Below, one piece after another: positions 43,068 through 52,142 of a stretch of 64,000 nt of DNA. The DNA is from Phycisphaeraceae bacterium. GTDB taxonomy: Bacteria; Planctomycetota; Phycisphaerae; Phycisphaerales; UBA1924. Position 1 is the stretch's first letter. Each line of letters opens with the position of its first letter. Position numbers and translations under genes: made by a program. The notes under the pieces were generated by a model. That model saw nothing but the letters and a program-made list of their open reading frames with translations, searched no databases and was not told where the DNA came from. The stretch is taken from positions 124,001-188,000 of the forward strand of contig JAHBXL010000004.1 of the NCBI GenBank assembly GCA_019636495.1, in the 5' to 3' direction.

Positions 43068-43751
43068 TCACTTATGACGGCTTGTCCGAAGCCTTGCTCG
43101 CTCGTTCGCGAGGACCCTTCGACGATGCCGCCTGAGTTCTCTGACTCGCTCCCAGTCGATCGCCACCGCGGCAATCGCGGCCAGCCCGCCGAATGTCCCC
43201 GAAAGCCCCGCCCCGCAGACAACCACGAAGCAGGCGGTGACTGCGTGCTTGGAGTGCTGGTACTGCGCCGCGTCGCAGACAATCCATGCGCCCAGCGCCG
43301 CGCCCGGCAACACGCCGATGATCGACACCATCCAAACGGCTGCGCGGGTCATGCGGGCCGGCACGCAGAATGAGAGCACGATCGGAGGGCCCGACACGAC
43401 CGCCGCCGCCAGCAGCAAGAACAGGATTGTTGCCACACTCGCCCCGACGTTCATGCTCGCCAGGGCCGTGAGTTGCACCGCCAGAGCCACCACGACCGTG
43501 ATGATCCGCAGTGTTCGGAGTTCTGCTGGTGTCTGGAGGCTCTCTGTCGGTGTGGGAGTTTCGAGGTATCCGAGACCACACTCCGGACAGGTCCCGCTCG
43601 CAGGCAAGCCGACCAGCGAGTAGCCGCACGAATGGCAGATGCCCTTCGGAAGACCCGCGGGAGCCAGAAGAAGGATGACGATCGCGGCCGGATACACCCC
43701 AAGTGAGGCCAGCGCAGTCAGGCCGACCAGGACTTGGAACCACTCCACCAT
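43068..43751 (-). CDS. Zinc-ribbon membrane protein (paralog B)
   Basis: This 227-residue protein begins with a membrane helix (VLVGLTALASLGVYPAAIVI). A four-cysteine zinc ribbon, CHSCGYSLVGLPASGTCPEC, follows. After it come four or so membrane helices (IITVVVALAVQLTALASMNV; TILFLLLAAAVVSGPPIVL; WMVSIIGVLPGAALGAW; AGLSGTFGGLAAIAAVAI) and a basic tail. It is a tandem paralog of the next gene upstream and shares its 21-base pre-start sequence. It lies 51 bases before comEC, possibly in the same operon. Function unknown. Confidence 0.75.
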   Translation of the reverse strand: MVEWFQVLVGLTALASLGVYPAAIVILLLAPAGLPKGICHSCGYSLVGLPASGTCPECGLGYLETPTPTESLQTPAELRTLRIITVVVALAVQLTALASMNVGASVATILFLLLAAAVVSGPPIVLSFCVPARMTRAAVWMVSIIGVLPGAALGAWIVCDAAQYQHSKHAVTACFVVVCGAGLSGTFGGLAAIAAVAIDWERVRELRRHRRRVLANERARLRTSRHK

Positions 43752-43799
43752 GCGCCCTCCAGGAACCTCATGTTGCAGGCACGACGATCCGCCCCTTCC

Positions 43800-44567
43800 T
43801 CATCTGGCCTCATCCGGGTCGGAATCTGGGTGATCTGAGTCACCGCCTCCGGCCTTTCTCTTCAATCTTCCTTGATCCGTGTCATTCGTGGCTCGGCTTG
43901 GTCCTTCTGCGCGACGCGCCGCCTGGACCGCCCTGCGCCGCGCGGTGTGCATCTGCTTCTGGCGATCGAGCGCCGAGATCGAGGCGGCGATGGCAACGAT
44001 ACCGCTGAACGTACCCGACAAGCCAGCGGCCACCACCACGGAGCCGAGCATCCCAATCGCGGCCTGAGCATCAGACGAGTTGGCCGAATCGACGTACACA
44101 AACGTGCCGACGACCGCTCCAACGACCGGTCCGAACAACGCAACCATCCATGCCGCGACGCGCGGCAGGCGACAAGGCGTGAAGACCGACAGCGCGATCG
44201 CCGGAACGGCCGCCGCCGCCGCGACGACCAGAAGGAACGCCACGTCATCAACACCCCGTCGCTCGACGAACTGAATGCCGATGGCCGCCACAACCAGAGC
44301 GACCGCAGCCGGGCTGCATCGTAGTGCGGCCCGCTCAGCGCCCGATCCCCACTCGGGGATCGCTGGCTCCCACGCATGCTGGTTGTACGACAGCCCGCAC
44401 TCGGGGCACGCCCCCTGCACCGGCAACCCAACCAGCGGATACCCGCACCGGCATACCCAATCCGGCAGCCGCGGCGAGATCGATGCGACCATCCCCATCG
44501 CCACTGGAAACACCACGACCGCGGCGAGAACGCCGAGCCAGAGGAGTGAGGCGAGCAGTGTGAGCAT
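43800..44567 (-). CDS. Zinc-ribbon membrane protein (paralog A)
   Basis: This 255-residue protein has the same plan as its neighbour: an N-terminal membrane helix, the ribbon CRCGYPLVGLPVQGACPEC, and four membrane helices. The C-terminal tail is longer and acidic, and includes NDTDQGR coded by a degenerate repeat (GACACGGATCAAGG on the minus strand). The 21 bases before the start (44568-44588) are identical to those before paralog B, a mark of tandem duplication. GGAGGG lies close to the ATG. Function unknown. Confidence 0.75.
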   Translation of the reverse strand: MLTLLASLLWLGVLAAVVVFPVAMGMVASISPRLPDWVCRCGYPLVGLPVQGACPECGLSYNQHAWEPAIPEWGSGAERAALRCSPAAVALVVAAIGIQFVERRGVDDVAFLLVVAAAAAVPAIALSVFTPCRLPRVAAWMVALFGPVVGAVVGTFVYVDSANSSDAQAAIGMLGSVVVAAGLSGTFSGIVAIAASISALDRQKQMHTARRRAVQAARRAEGPSRATNDTDQGRLKRKAGGGDSDHPDSDPDEAR

Positions 44568-44650
44568 GCGCCCTCCAGGAACCTCATGATACCGGCACGG
44601 AGAATCTGTGATAGAATGATGTTGCGGCAGACGAAAGGTGTGGTTTCACA

Positions 44651-44947
44651 ATGGTTGCGTTCAACATTCCACCATCCCTTGAACCAACGCTTCGCCGGGC
44701 GTTCGGCGACGACCTGCAGCGCGCCGCAATCGAGGCGCTAGCCATTGAGGCCTACCGCTCGGCGAAACTCTCCGTGGGCGAGATCGCGACACTGCTCGGG
44801 CTTGAGACCTCGCTCCAGGCCCAAACGTGGCTCGCCTCGCGGGGCGTGGCCATGAACTACTCGCTGAGCGACCTCGAATCCGATCGTGCCGCGCTGGCGA
44901 AGTTGTTTCCCGACCTCTCGGGCGGATCGGGGCGCACAGCGCCATGA
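44651..44947 (+). CDS. UPF0175-family antitoxin
   Basis: This 98-residue protein matches UPF0175: IEALAIEAYRSAKLSVGEIA and LLGLETSLQAQTWLASRG form the helix-turn-helix-like core. Members partner with DUF3368 PIN-type toxins. The stop overlaps the next start (ATGA at 44944-44947). A TAGAAT -10 box lies at 44612-44617. The helical DNA-binding part implies autoregulation, as is usual in such pairs. Confidence 0.88.
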   Translation: MVAFNIPPSLEPTLRRAFGDDLQRAAIEALAIEAYRSAKLSVGEIATLLGLETSLQAQTWLASRGVAMNYSLSDLESDRAALAKLFPDLSGGSGRTAP

Positions 44948-45426
44948 TCGTCGTTTCCGACTCCAGTCCCCTCAACATTCTGGTTCGCATTGCCGCCGTG
45001 GATGTGCTGCCCCCGCTTTTCGGCAGCGTGCTTATCCCACCCGCAGTCGCGGCAGAGTTGAATCACGAATCAACACCAGCCGTGATTCGTGACTGGCTTG
45101 CCACCTGTCCGGGTTGGCTTGTCGTTCGGCCTCCAGCAAAGGTCGATCCCACGATCCTCTTCAACGATCCCGGCGAACGGGAGGCCATCAGCCTCGCCGC
45201 CGAGCTTGGCGCAGATGCGATCCTGGTCGATGACCGGCGCGCCCGCCGCGCCGCTCAGCAGCGCGGGCTCGTGACCATCGGCACGATTGGCATCCTTGAG
45301 ACCGCCGCTGCCAAGGGCCTTCTGGGCCTTCCCGATGCGCTGCAGCGCCTCGTGAGAACCGACTTCCACATAGCCCCAGGGATCATCGAGTCCGCCTTGG
45401 CGAGAGACTCTCTCCGCCGCGGCTGA
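44944..45426 (+). CDS. DUF3368-family PIN-like toxin
   Basis: This 160-residue PIN-like protein begins with the acidic strand MIVVSDSSPLNIL (D6) and has DPGEREAISLAAELGADAIL with the second acid, VDDRRARRAAQQRGL with the next acids, and TIGILETAAAKGLL, which is typical of DUF3368. It is coupled to the UPF0175 antitoxin by a four-base overlap. RNA cleavage is expected from the PIN fold but not shown for this protein. Confidence 0.85.
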   Translation: MIVVSDSSPLNILVRIAAVDVLPPLFGSVLIPPAVAAELNHESTPAVIRDWLATCPGWLVVRPPAKVDPTILFNDPGEREAISLAAELGADAILVDDRRARRAAQQRGLVTIGTIGILETAAAKGLLGLPDALQRLVRTDFHIAPGIIESALARDSLRRG

Positions 45427-45427
45427 G

Positions 45428-45464
45428 AATCTGCGTCCATCTGCGTCCATCTGCGGCGAATCCC
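45428..45464. repeat. Tandem ATCTGCGTCC units
   Basis: Near-tandem copies of ATCTGCGTCC and ATCTGCGGCG lie between the DUF3368 toxin gene and the DUF58 gene. They belong to the short-period repeats seen between genes in this window. Confidence 0.5.
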
Positions 45465-45510
45465 GCCGCCGCGGCACCCTCTGCGGCCCGACGCGGTACG
45501 ATCCTCCACG

Positions 45511-46620
45511 ATGTCGCAGGCCCCAGGGAGTCAGGCTGGCCCCCCCTCGGACGTTCGCGCGGCGGCAACCGCCGGCGCGGGCGAACCGGGAGGCACGGAC
45601 GGTGCTCGGAGGAGCCCCGCCGCGGCGTCGTCCCCCACGCTGGCGCGTCTGCCGGAGGCCGACGCCCAGCTTTATCTGCACCCCCAGACGCTCGCGCGGC
45701 TGGGCACGCTGGAACTCCGTGCCAAGATGATCGTCGAGGGCGTGATGAGCGGCGCGCACCGCTCGCCCTACCACGGTTTCTCCGTCGAGTTCGCGCAGCA
45801 CCGGCCCTATGTCGCCGGCGACGACATCCGCCACCTCGACTGGAAGGTCTTCGGCCGGTCCGACAAACTCCACCTCAAGCAGTATCAGCAGGAGACCAAC
45901 CTCGACCTGCTGGTGATGGTCGATTCCTCCGGCTCGATGGCCTTCGGCTCGCGGCTGTTCGCCGAGGCCTCGGGCCAGGGCCGCACCGCCAACCCCCGCG
46001 GCGGGCCCGAGTGGACTAAGTTCGACCACGCGACGGCTGTCGGCGCGGCGCTGTCCTACATGGCGCTCACGCAGGGTGACCGCACCGGGCTGGTCGTCTT
46101 CGCCGATGAGGTCCGCGCCATGCTCAAGCGCTCGAGCGCGCAGGGGGTCTGGCGGCAGATCGTCGGCGCGCTCAGCGTGCAGCCGGTCGACAAGGCCACC
46201 AACTTCTCCCGCGTCATCGACCAGGTGCTCGGCAAACTCACCAACCGCTGCCTCATCGCGCTGGTCAGCGATCTGTACGTCGACCCCGAGGAGTATCGCA
46301 CAGCGCTGGCGCGCATCCGACACCGCCGGCACGATGTCATCGTCTTCCAGATCATCGACCGGCGCGAGCGCGAGTTCGACCTGTCGGAGACCGCGCCCTT
46401 CGATGGGCTCGAGGGCGAGGGCCGCCTGCAGGTCGATCCGCGGGCCATCCGCCGCGCCTACCAGCAGGTCTTCGCCGAACACCTCGACAAGATCGAGGAG
46501 ATCACGCGGAGTTTCGGCTTCGACTATCAACTCGTCAGCACCCACGACTGGCTCGGCCCGCCCATGGCCGCGTTCATGGCGCGGCGGAACTCGGAGATCA
46601 AGAGGTCGAAGTTCGGATGA
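45511..46620 (+). CDS. DUF58-domain protein
   Basis: This 369-residue protein has a VWA-like DUF58 domain: PYVAGDDIRHLDWKVFGRSD is the family signature, and the MIDAS-like DSSGSM in LLVMVDSSGSMAFG follows. It ends YQLVSTHDWLGPPMAAFMAR. A Pro/Ala/Gly-rich leader of 45 residues precedes the domain. DUF58 proteins work with MoxR ATPases and BatA/VWA membrane proteins. Here BatA follows, but separated by an inserted IVP cassette, and moxR is 30 kb away. The protein is cytoplasmic by sequence. Confidence 0.9.
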   Translation: MSQAPGSQAGPPSDVRAAATAGAGEPGGTDGARRSPAAASSPTLARLPEADAQLYLHPQTLARLGTLELRAKMIVEGVMSGAHRSPYHGFSVEFAQHRPYVAGDDIRHLDWKVFGRSDKLHLKQYQQETNLDLLVMVDSSGSMAFGSRLFAEASGQGRTANPRGGPEWTKFDHATAVGAALSYMALTQGDRTGLVVFADEVRAMLKRSSAQGVWRQIVGALSVQPVDKATNFSRVIDQVLGKLTNRCLIALVSDLYVDPEEYRTALARIRHRRHDVIVFQIIDRREREFDLSETAPFDGLEGEGRLQVDPRAIRRAYQQVFAEHLDKIEEITRSFGFDYQLVSTHDWLGPPMAAFMARRNSEIKRSKFG

Positions 46621-46629
46621 TGAGCGATC

Positions 46630-47177
46630 GGGGTCCGGGTCTCGGGTTTCGGGTTTCGGTGGGTCTACGTCGGGAGTCTGTCGATGCCGTTGAAGTCCTA
46701 TAGGGAACTGGAAGTCTGGCAGCGATCCATGGATCTCGCGGAGGCGGTGTACAAGGCAACGAGAAAGTGGCCCGCAGTCGAGCGATTCGGTTTGATCAGC
46801 CAGGCGCAGCGTGCTGCGGGTTCCATCCCCTCCAACATCGCCGAGGGATATGGCCGACTGCATCGCGGCGACTATGTGAAACATCTTTCCTATGCGCGCG
46901 GCTCACTCATGGAACTTGAGACACATCTGATCCTGGCGGTTCGAGTTGAAGTTGCGGACCCGGCACCGCTGCGCCCGGTCTGGACACTCGCGCAGCGAAC
47001 CGGGCAGATGCTCAACCGCTTGATTGATGCACTGAGTCGACTGGATCAGGACGAGGAGCACAACCCGCGACGCCGCACACTTCGACGTCGCCCTGCAAGC
47101 CACCCATCCTCAAAGAACTGAGAGAGTCCATCCCGGCCCTCGGACCCCGAAACCCGGACCCCGAGACCCGTTCCCCC
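46630..47177. mobile_element. IVP cassette flanked by inverted CGGGTTT-type repeats
   Basis: The left flank (46630-46665) is made of GGGTCCGGGTCTCGGGTTTC-type units. The right flank (about 47137-47177) is their inverse (GACCCCGAAACCCGGACC, CCGAGACCCG). Between them lies only the four-helix-bundle gene. The block splits DUF58 from BatA, which are usually adjacent. The same paired ends without a gene occur at 62223-62368. Mobility is inferred; no transposase is present. Confidence 0.5.
46684..47121 (+). CDS. Four-helix-bundle protein (23S rRNA IVP / Avd-like family)
   Basis: This 145-residue protein is a clear match to the IVP-type four-helix-bundle family: SYRELEVWQRSMDLAEAVYK, ERFGLISQAQRAAGSIPSNI, AEGYGR and LSYARGSLMELETHLILA. 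Relatives occur in 23S rRNA intervening sequences, and structural cousins (Avd) serve diversity-generating retroelements. Their own biochemical role is unclear. The last 25 residues are Arg-rich and variable. It is unrelated in function to the DUF58 and BatA genes on either side and is bounded by inverted repeats. Confidence 0.88.
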   Translation: MPLKSYRELEVWQRSMDLAEAVYKATRKWPAVERFGLISQAQRAAGSIPSNIAEGYGRLHRGDYVKHLSYARGSLMELETHLILAVRVEVADPAPLRPVWTLAQRTGQMLNRLIDALSRLDQDEEHNPRRRTLRRRPASHPSSKN

Positions 47178-47178
47178 C

Positions 47179-49653
47179 ATGACCTTCCTCCACACATCTC
47201 TTCTCGCCGCGGGGCTCGCGTGCATCGCGATCCCCATCATCATTCATTTGTTGATGAACCGGCGGCGCAAGCCCGTGATGTGGGGTGCGATGCGGTTCCT
47301 GCAGGAAGCCTTCCGCCGCACGCGCCGCCGCCTGCTGCTGGAGAAGTACCTGCTGCTGGCGGCGCGGTGCCTGCTGGTCGCGCTGGTCGCGCTCGCGCTG
47401 GCCCGCCCGCTGGTCGGCGCGCTGGGCGCATCGGGCTCGCAGGGCCGCACGTTCTACCTGCTCATCGACAACTCGCTGGCCTCGGGCGCGACCGACGATG
47501 CGGGCCGCAGCGCGCTGGACCGCCACAAGGCCGCCGCGCGCGAAGCACTCGGCGCTCTCAGCGCCGACGGCGGGGACCGCGTCGCCGTGATTGCGCTCGG
47601 CGCGCCCGCCGAGGCGCTGGTCCTCCCGCCCGCACACGATCCCGGCGCGGTCGCTGCGGTCATCGATGCCATCGCTCCCACCGCCGCGCGGGCCGACTTC
47701 GCCGGAGCGATGGCCCTTGTCGCCGGATCGCTCCGGCCCGAGGGTGCTGCGCCATCGACCGACGCCGCCGCCCCGCCGCGGGCTGATCGTGCCGTCGTCC
47801 TCATGCTCTCCGATTTCCTGGAGGGCTCGGCCGACCTCGGCCCCGACTCCGGTGCGCCGGGCGCATCGTTCGCCGGTGTCCGTCTGCCGCGCGGCGTCAC
47901 GCTCATCGCCTCCGAGCCCGCCGCCCGCGGCGTGTCGAACGTGTCGGTTGTGGGCGTCGAGCCGCTCCGCTCGGTCGTACTCGGCGGGGCACAACCCGGC
48001 GAGGCCCGCGCCGGCGAGCAGGTGCGCGTCTCGCTGCGCCGCAGCGGGCCCGGCATCGATGCGCCGCTGGCGACCACCGTACGCGCCCTACTCGCCGCGC
48101 CCGGCTCGGCCGACTCCGCCGCGGCCGAGTCGCGCACGGTCGTCCGCTGGAACCCCGGCCAGGAAACCGCGACCACCGCCATCGCACTGCCGCCGACACC
48201 CGCCGCGATGCACGGGGGCGGCGGCGCGGTCATCACCGTCTCCATCGACCGCGACGCGCTGAGCGCCGACAACACCTGGCGCCGACCGGTCGAGGTGCGC
48301 GACTCGCTGCGCGTCGGAGTCATCGCGCCAACGCGCTTCGGACGCGCCGGTGGGGTCGATCGGCTCGATGCCGCGGCCTGGATACGCATCGCGCTCGCGC
48401 CCCGCGCCGAGTCGGCCCAATCCGGTGGCGAGATCGAAGTGGTCAACATCGAGCCCGCATCGATCGACTCGGCGCGGCTCGCCGGGATGGACGCGGTCTT
48501 CCTGCCGCGGCCGGACCTGCTGGCCGAGGGTGCCTGGGCGCGCGTCCGCCTGTTCGTCGACAACGGCGGGCTGGCGGTGGTCTTTCCTCCGCCCGGGGTG
48601 AGCGTGCACTTGTGGGGCGATGCCTTCGCCGCGGCGATGCAACCGGGCTGGACCCCCGCGCGCCAGGCGATCGAACTTGCGCCGCGCGGGGGCGCGGGAG
48701 CGCGTCTGGTCGCGCCGACCGGCGCACCGTCGGCCCGCGGCAGCGCGCCGGCACGCCTGTTGTCGCTCATCGAGGGCGAACTCGAGGAACTCCTGCGTCC
48801 CGTCGGCGTGTGGCGCGCGCTGCCGATCGAGGGCTCCGCCGCGCAATCCGGCGAGACACTGCTGGCGTTGCCCGATGGTTCGCCGGCGCTCTGGGCCGGG
48901 CCGATCGGCGTGCGTGAGGCCGCGCCGGCGGATGGCGCACTTGCCGCCGACACCTCCGCGCGCGGCGTGCTGGCCTACTTCGCCGTTGCGCTTGATCTGG
49001 AGTGGACCGACCTGCCGACCAAGCCGCTGGCCGTGCCGCTGCTGAACGAACTCGCGCTGCAGGGAGTCGGTCGTGCGCGCGGGGCGTCGTGGGCCATCGC
49101 CGGCGCGCGCCCCAACGTCGGCCGGCGTGTGGCCGAACTTGCACGCATCCACGAACCCGACCAGCCGCCGCAGAGCGCCGAGGTGGTCGCCATCGATGCC
49201 GAGGGCCTTGCACGCGAAGCGGTTCGCGCGGCGGGTCTGTGGGCCAGCCGCGATGAACGCGGCACGCGCCGCGCCCTGCTGGCGGTCAATCCCGACCCTG
49301 TAGCCGGTCGAGCGGGCGCGCAGCCTCGCGATGCGGTCGGCGCCTGGCTGGCCGGCGCGGTTGAGCGCGCCGACGACACCGCAGCGCCCGGCGCCACGAG
49401 CGCTGTCGTGTGGCTGCCGACCGGAGCAGCCGCGCCGGGCGGCGCCGAGCCTCGCGCGATCGCCGCGGCGTTGCGGGATGCGCTGGGTGCCGGCGCGCCG
49501 CGATCGCCGATCTCGCTCCCGCTGCTGGCCTGCGCGCTGGCGGTCGCGCTGCTGGAAATGCTGTTGGCCCGCTGGGCCAGCCACGCATCGCTCGTCACAA
49601 GCGCCGCGCCCGCGGGCGGCGCACCGCTCGCCACGATCGGGGGTGCGGCATGA
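47179..49653 (+). CDS. BatA-like membrane protein with VWA fold
   Basis: This 824-residue protein has the BatA N-terminal signature: LLAAGLACIAIPIIIHLLMN, RRRKPVMWGAMRFL and a second membrane helix (YLLLAARCLLVALVALALAR). A VWA-like domain with TFYLLIDNSLAS follows, then long periplasmic beta regions. A C-terminal membrane helix (PLLACALAVALLEMLLARW) ends it. BatA proteins partner with MoxR and DUF58. The start follows the right repeat of the IVP cassette by a few bases. It overlaps the next gene by ATGA. Its exact function is unknown. Confidence 0.85.
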   Translation: MTFLHTSLLAAGLACIAIPIIIHLLMNRRRKPVMWGAMRFLQEAFRRTRRRLLLEKYLLLAARCLLVALVALALARPLVGALGASGSQGRTFYLLIDNSLASGATDDAGRSALDRHKAAAREALGALSADGGDRVAVIALGAPAEALVLPPAHDPGAVAAVIDAIAPTAARADFAGAMALVAGSLRPEGAAPSTDAAAPPRADRAVVLMLSDFLEGSADLGPDSGAPGASFAGVRLPRGVTLIASEPAARGVSNVSVVGVEPLRSVVLGGAQPGEARAGEQVRVSLRRSGPGIDAPLATTVRALLAAPGSADSAAAESRTVVRWNPGQETATTAIALPPTPAAMHGGGGAVITVSIDRDALSADNTWRRPVEVRDSLRVGVIAPTRFGRAGGVDRLDAAAWIRIALAPRAESAQSGGEIEVVNIEPASIDSARLAGMDAVFLPRPDLLAEGAWARVRLFVDNGGLAVVFPPPGVSVHLWGDAFAAAMQPGWTPARQAIELAPRGGAGARLVAPTGAPSARGSAPARLLSLIEGELEELLRPVGVWRALPIEGSAAQSGETLLALPDGSPALWAGPIGVREAAPADGALAADTSARGVLAYFAVALDLEWTDLPTKPLAVPLLNELALQGVGRARGASWAIAGARPNVGRRVAELARIHEPDQPPQSAEVVAIDAEGLAREAVRAAGLWASRDERGTRRALLAVNPDPVAGRAGAQPRDAVGAWLAGAVERADDTAAPGATSAVVWLPTGAAAPGGAEPRAIAAALRDALGAGAPRSPISLPLLACALAVALLEMLLARWASHASLVTSAAPAGGAPLATIGGAA

Positions 49654-52142
49654 CCAGCGCGCTCAACTGGCTCCTGGGCCTCGATGCGCTCCGCCCCGGC
49701 ATGGAGGGCGTCGAGTTCGGGTTCGAACGGCCGCTGCCCGCGTGGGCATGGGCGCTTGTGACGCTCGCGGCGGTCTTTGTCGCGTGGCGCGCCTATCGCC
49801 GCCTTGAGGGCGCGATCACCGCGCGCTTCGCGCTCGGGTTCCTCCGCGCCGCGCTGCTGGTGCTGGTGGCGGTGCTCATCGCCGGGCCGCGGCTCATCAA
49901 GCCCAACGAAACCGAGGAGCGAGACTGGCTGATCGTGCTGGCCGATCGCTCCGCCTCGATGACCGTGCGCGATGCGGCGCGACCGACCAGCGCGGAGCGC
50001 ATCGCGCGCGAAGCGCAACTCGCCGCGACGCTCGCCGAAACCCGCGAAGTCTGGAGGCGCCTGGCCGACGACCGTGTCGTGCTGTGGTTGGGTTTCGACT
50101 CGGGCGCGTTCGAGTTGCCCGCTTCCGCCGAAGGCCCGCTGCCCGATCTTGGCGACCCCATCGGCCGGCGCACGGCCATCGGCCGCGCGCTGGAGCAGGC
50201 GCTGCGCCGCGCCGCCGCGCGGCCGGTTTCGGGCGTTGTCGTCCTTTCCGATGGCCGCAGCGCCGACGATGTGCCGCGAGCCGTCACGCGCCGCCTCGAG
50301 GCCGAACGAATCCCCGTGTTCGCCGTGCCGCTGGGCGCCGACGAACCGTTGCCCGACCTGGCCGTGCGCGAGGTTGATGCCCCCCGGACCGCCTTCGTGC
50401 GCGACGCGGTGCCGGTCGAGGTCGACCTGGAGCAACTCGGCGCGCCCGATGCCGCCCGTGCGCACGGCGCGGTCGTCGAACTCATCGACACCGACACCGG
50501 CGCAGTGCTCGACAGCAAGGAGGTCGATTGGCGCGATGCGCAGGGCGCCGACGCCGCGGGCGCGCGTGCCTCCGCACGGGTCGTCCTCACGACCCGACCC
50601 GCTCGCGCCGGCGCCACCAAGTGGTCGGTGCGCGTCCGGCCCGGCCCCGGCGCACCGCCGGACCTGATCGACGACAACAACTCCGCCGATTTCGCCATCG
50701 AACTGGTCGACCGGCCGGTGCGCGTGCTCGCCATCGATGGCTACCCGCGCTGGGAGTACCGCTTCATCAAGAACCTCCTCGTGCGCGAGCAGTCGATCTC
50801 CGCCGCGGTCATGCTGCTCGCCCCCGGCCGGCGCTACCTGCAGGAGGGCTCGATCATCCTCGACACCCTGCCGCGAAGCCCGGAGGAATGGGCGCAGTTT
50901 GACCTGGTCCTGATCGGCGACGTCTGGCCCGGCGTGTTCACACCCGAGCAACTGGCGATGCTGCGCGAGCGCATCGCCATCGGCGGCGCGGGACTCATCT
51001 GGATCGCCGGCGAAGGCAGCACCCCCGGCGCATGGGCCGGAACCGCCATGGCCGACCTGCTCCCATTCGCCCTCCCCGAGCGCGCCGCCGCGGCACGCGC
51101 CGGAAGCGCCCTGCCAACCTTTGGCGGGCCCGTGCTCATGCGGCCCACGCTCGCGGCGGACCGTCTGGGCGTGCTGCGTCTGGCGGACGAACCCTCCGCC
51201 GAGGCCGAGGGTCTCTACTGGCCCGCCGCCCTTTCCAGCCCGGCCACCGGCTGGTCCATGCTCTATTGGGCGCAGCGCATCGACCCCGCGATTCTCAAGC
51301 CCACGGCCGAAGCGCTCGCCGTCGCCGTGCCCGTCGAGAACGGCGCGCCGGTCAACGACGGCGGCACGTTCCCCCTTGTGCTTTCGATGCGCTACGGCGC
51401 GGGGCGCTCGCTCTATGTCGCGACCGACGAGATCTGGCGCTGGCGCTACGGCCGCGGCGATTTCCTCCCCGAACGCTTCTGGGTGCAGATGATCCGCCTG
51501 CTCGGGCGCGAGAGCCTCGCGCGATCCGGCAAGCCCGCACTGCTGGAGATCACCCCCCGCCGCGGCGAGGTCGACCGCCCCGCGCAGATCGAACTCACGC
51601 TGCTCGACCAGGCACTGGTCGAGTCCGCACCCGCGACGATGCGCGTGCGCATCGTGCGCGAGGGCTCGGTCGACGAGCGCGCCGCGCCCGGCACAACGCC
51701 CGACGACGCCGCGACCACCGAACTGGTGCTCACCTCGCGTGCGGGTGTCGGCAGCACCGGCGCGGGCGCAGCGCGAACCTACTCCGCAACCTGGCTCCCG
51801 ACCGCCTCCGGGCGCTACCGCATCGACGCGTCGGACCCGCTCATCGCCAGCGCGGGCGGGCTGTCTGTCCGCGCCGAGGTCTGGCAGGCCGATGACGAGA
51901 TGCGCACCCCGCAGACCGACCATGCCCTGCTGGCCCGCCTGGCCGAATCGACCGGCGGCCGCGTGCTCGCGCCCGGCGACCTGTCGCAACTGCTCGATCC
52001 CAACGTGTTGCCCAAGCGCCGCCTGCGGCTGGCGGGCGAGCCCGACATCGAAACGCTGTGGGATACGCCGCTGGCGCTGATCCTCGTGATGCTGCTGCTC
52101 ACCACCGAGTGGGCGTGGCGGAGGCTGCTCAAGTTCGCCTGA
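49650..52142 (+). CDS. VWA / glutamine-amidotransferase-like membrane protein
   Basis: This 830-residue protein is coupled to BatA by ATGA. It has two N-terminal membrane helices (WAWALVTLAAVFVAWRAYRR; GFLRAALLVLVAVLIAGPR) and a VWA-like domain with the MIDAS-type WLIVLADRSASMTV. A beta domain follows, then a class-I glutamine-amidotransferase-like region (RVLAIDGYPRWEYRFIKNLL, DLVLIGDVWPGVFTPEQLAM) without a catalytic Cys triad that I can find. A C-terminal membrane helix (LALILVMLLLTTEWAWRRL) ends it. This architecture is common after BatA in planctomycetes. Its end overlaps the convergent gmk gene by 14 bases. Confidence 0.82.
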   Translation: MTSALNWLLGLDALRPGMEGVEFGFERPLPAWAWALVTLAAVFVAWRAYRRLEGAITARFALGFLRAALLVLVAVLIAGPRLIKPNETEERDWLIVLADRSASMTVRDAARPTSAERIAREAQLAATLAETREVWRRLADDRVVLWLGFDSGAFELPASAEGPLPDLGDPIGRRTAIGRALEQALRRAAARPVSGVVVLSDGRSADDVPRAVTRRLEAERIPVFAVPLGADEPLPDLAVREVDAPRTAFVRDAVPVEVDLEQLGAPDAARAHGAVVELIDTDTGAVLDSKEVDWRDAQGADAAGARASARVVLTTRPARAGATKWSVRVRPGPGAPPDLIDDNNSADFAIELVDRPVRVLAIDGYPRWEYRFIKNLLVREQSISAAVMLLAPGRRYLQEGSIILDTLPRSPEEWAQFDLVLIGDVWPGVFTPEQLAMLRERIAIGGAGLIWIAGEGSTPGAWAGTAMADLLPFALPERAAAARAGSALPTFGGPVLMRPTLAADRLGVLRLADEPSAEAEGLYWPAALSSPATGWSMLYWAQRIDPAILKPTAEALAVAVPVENGAPVNDGGTFPLVLSMRYGAGRSLYVATDEIWRWRYGRGDFLPERFWVQMIRLLGRESLARSGKPALLEITPRRGEVDRPAQIELTLLDQALVESAPATMRVRIVREGSVDERAAPGTTPDDAATTELVLTSRAGVGSTGAGAARTYSATWLPTASGRYRIDASDPLIASAGGLSVRAEVWQADDEMRTPQTDHALLARLAESTGGRVLAPGDLSQLLDPNVLPKRRLRLAGEPDIETLWDTPLALILVMLLLTTEWAWRRLLKFA

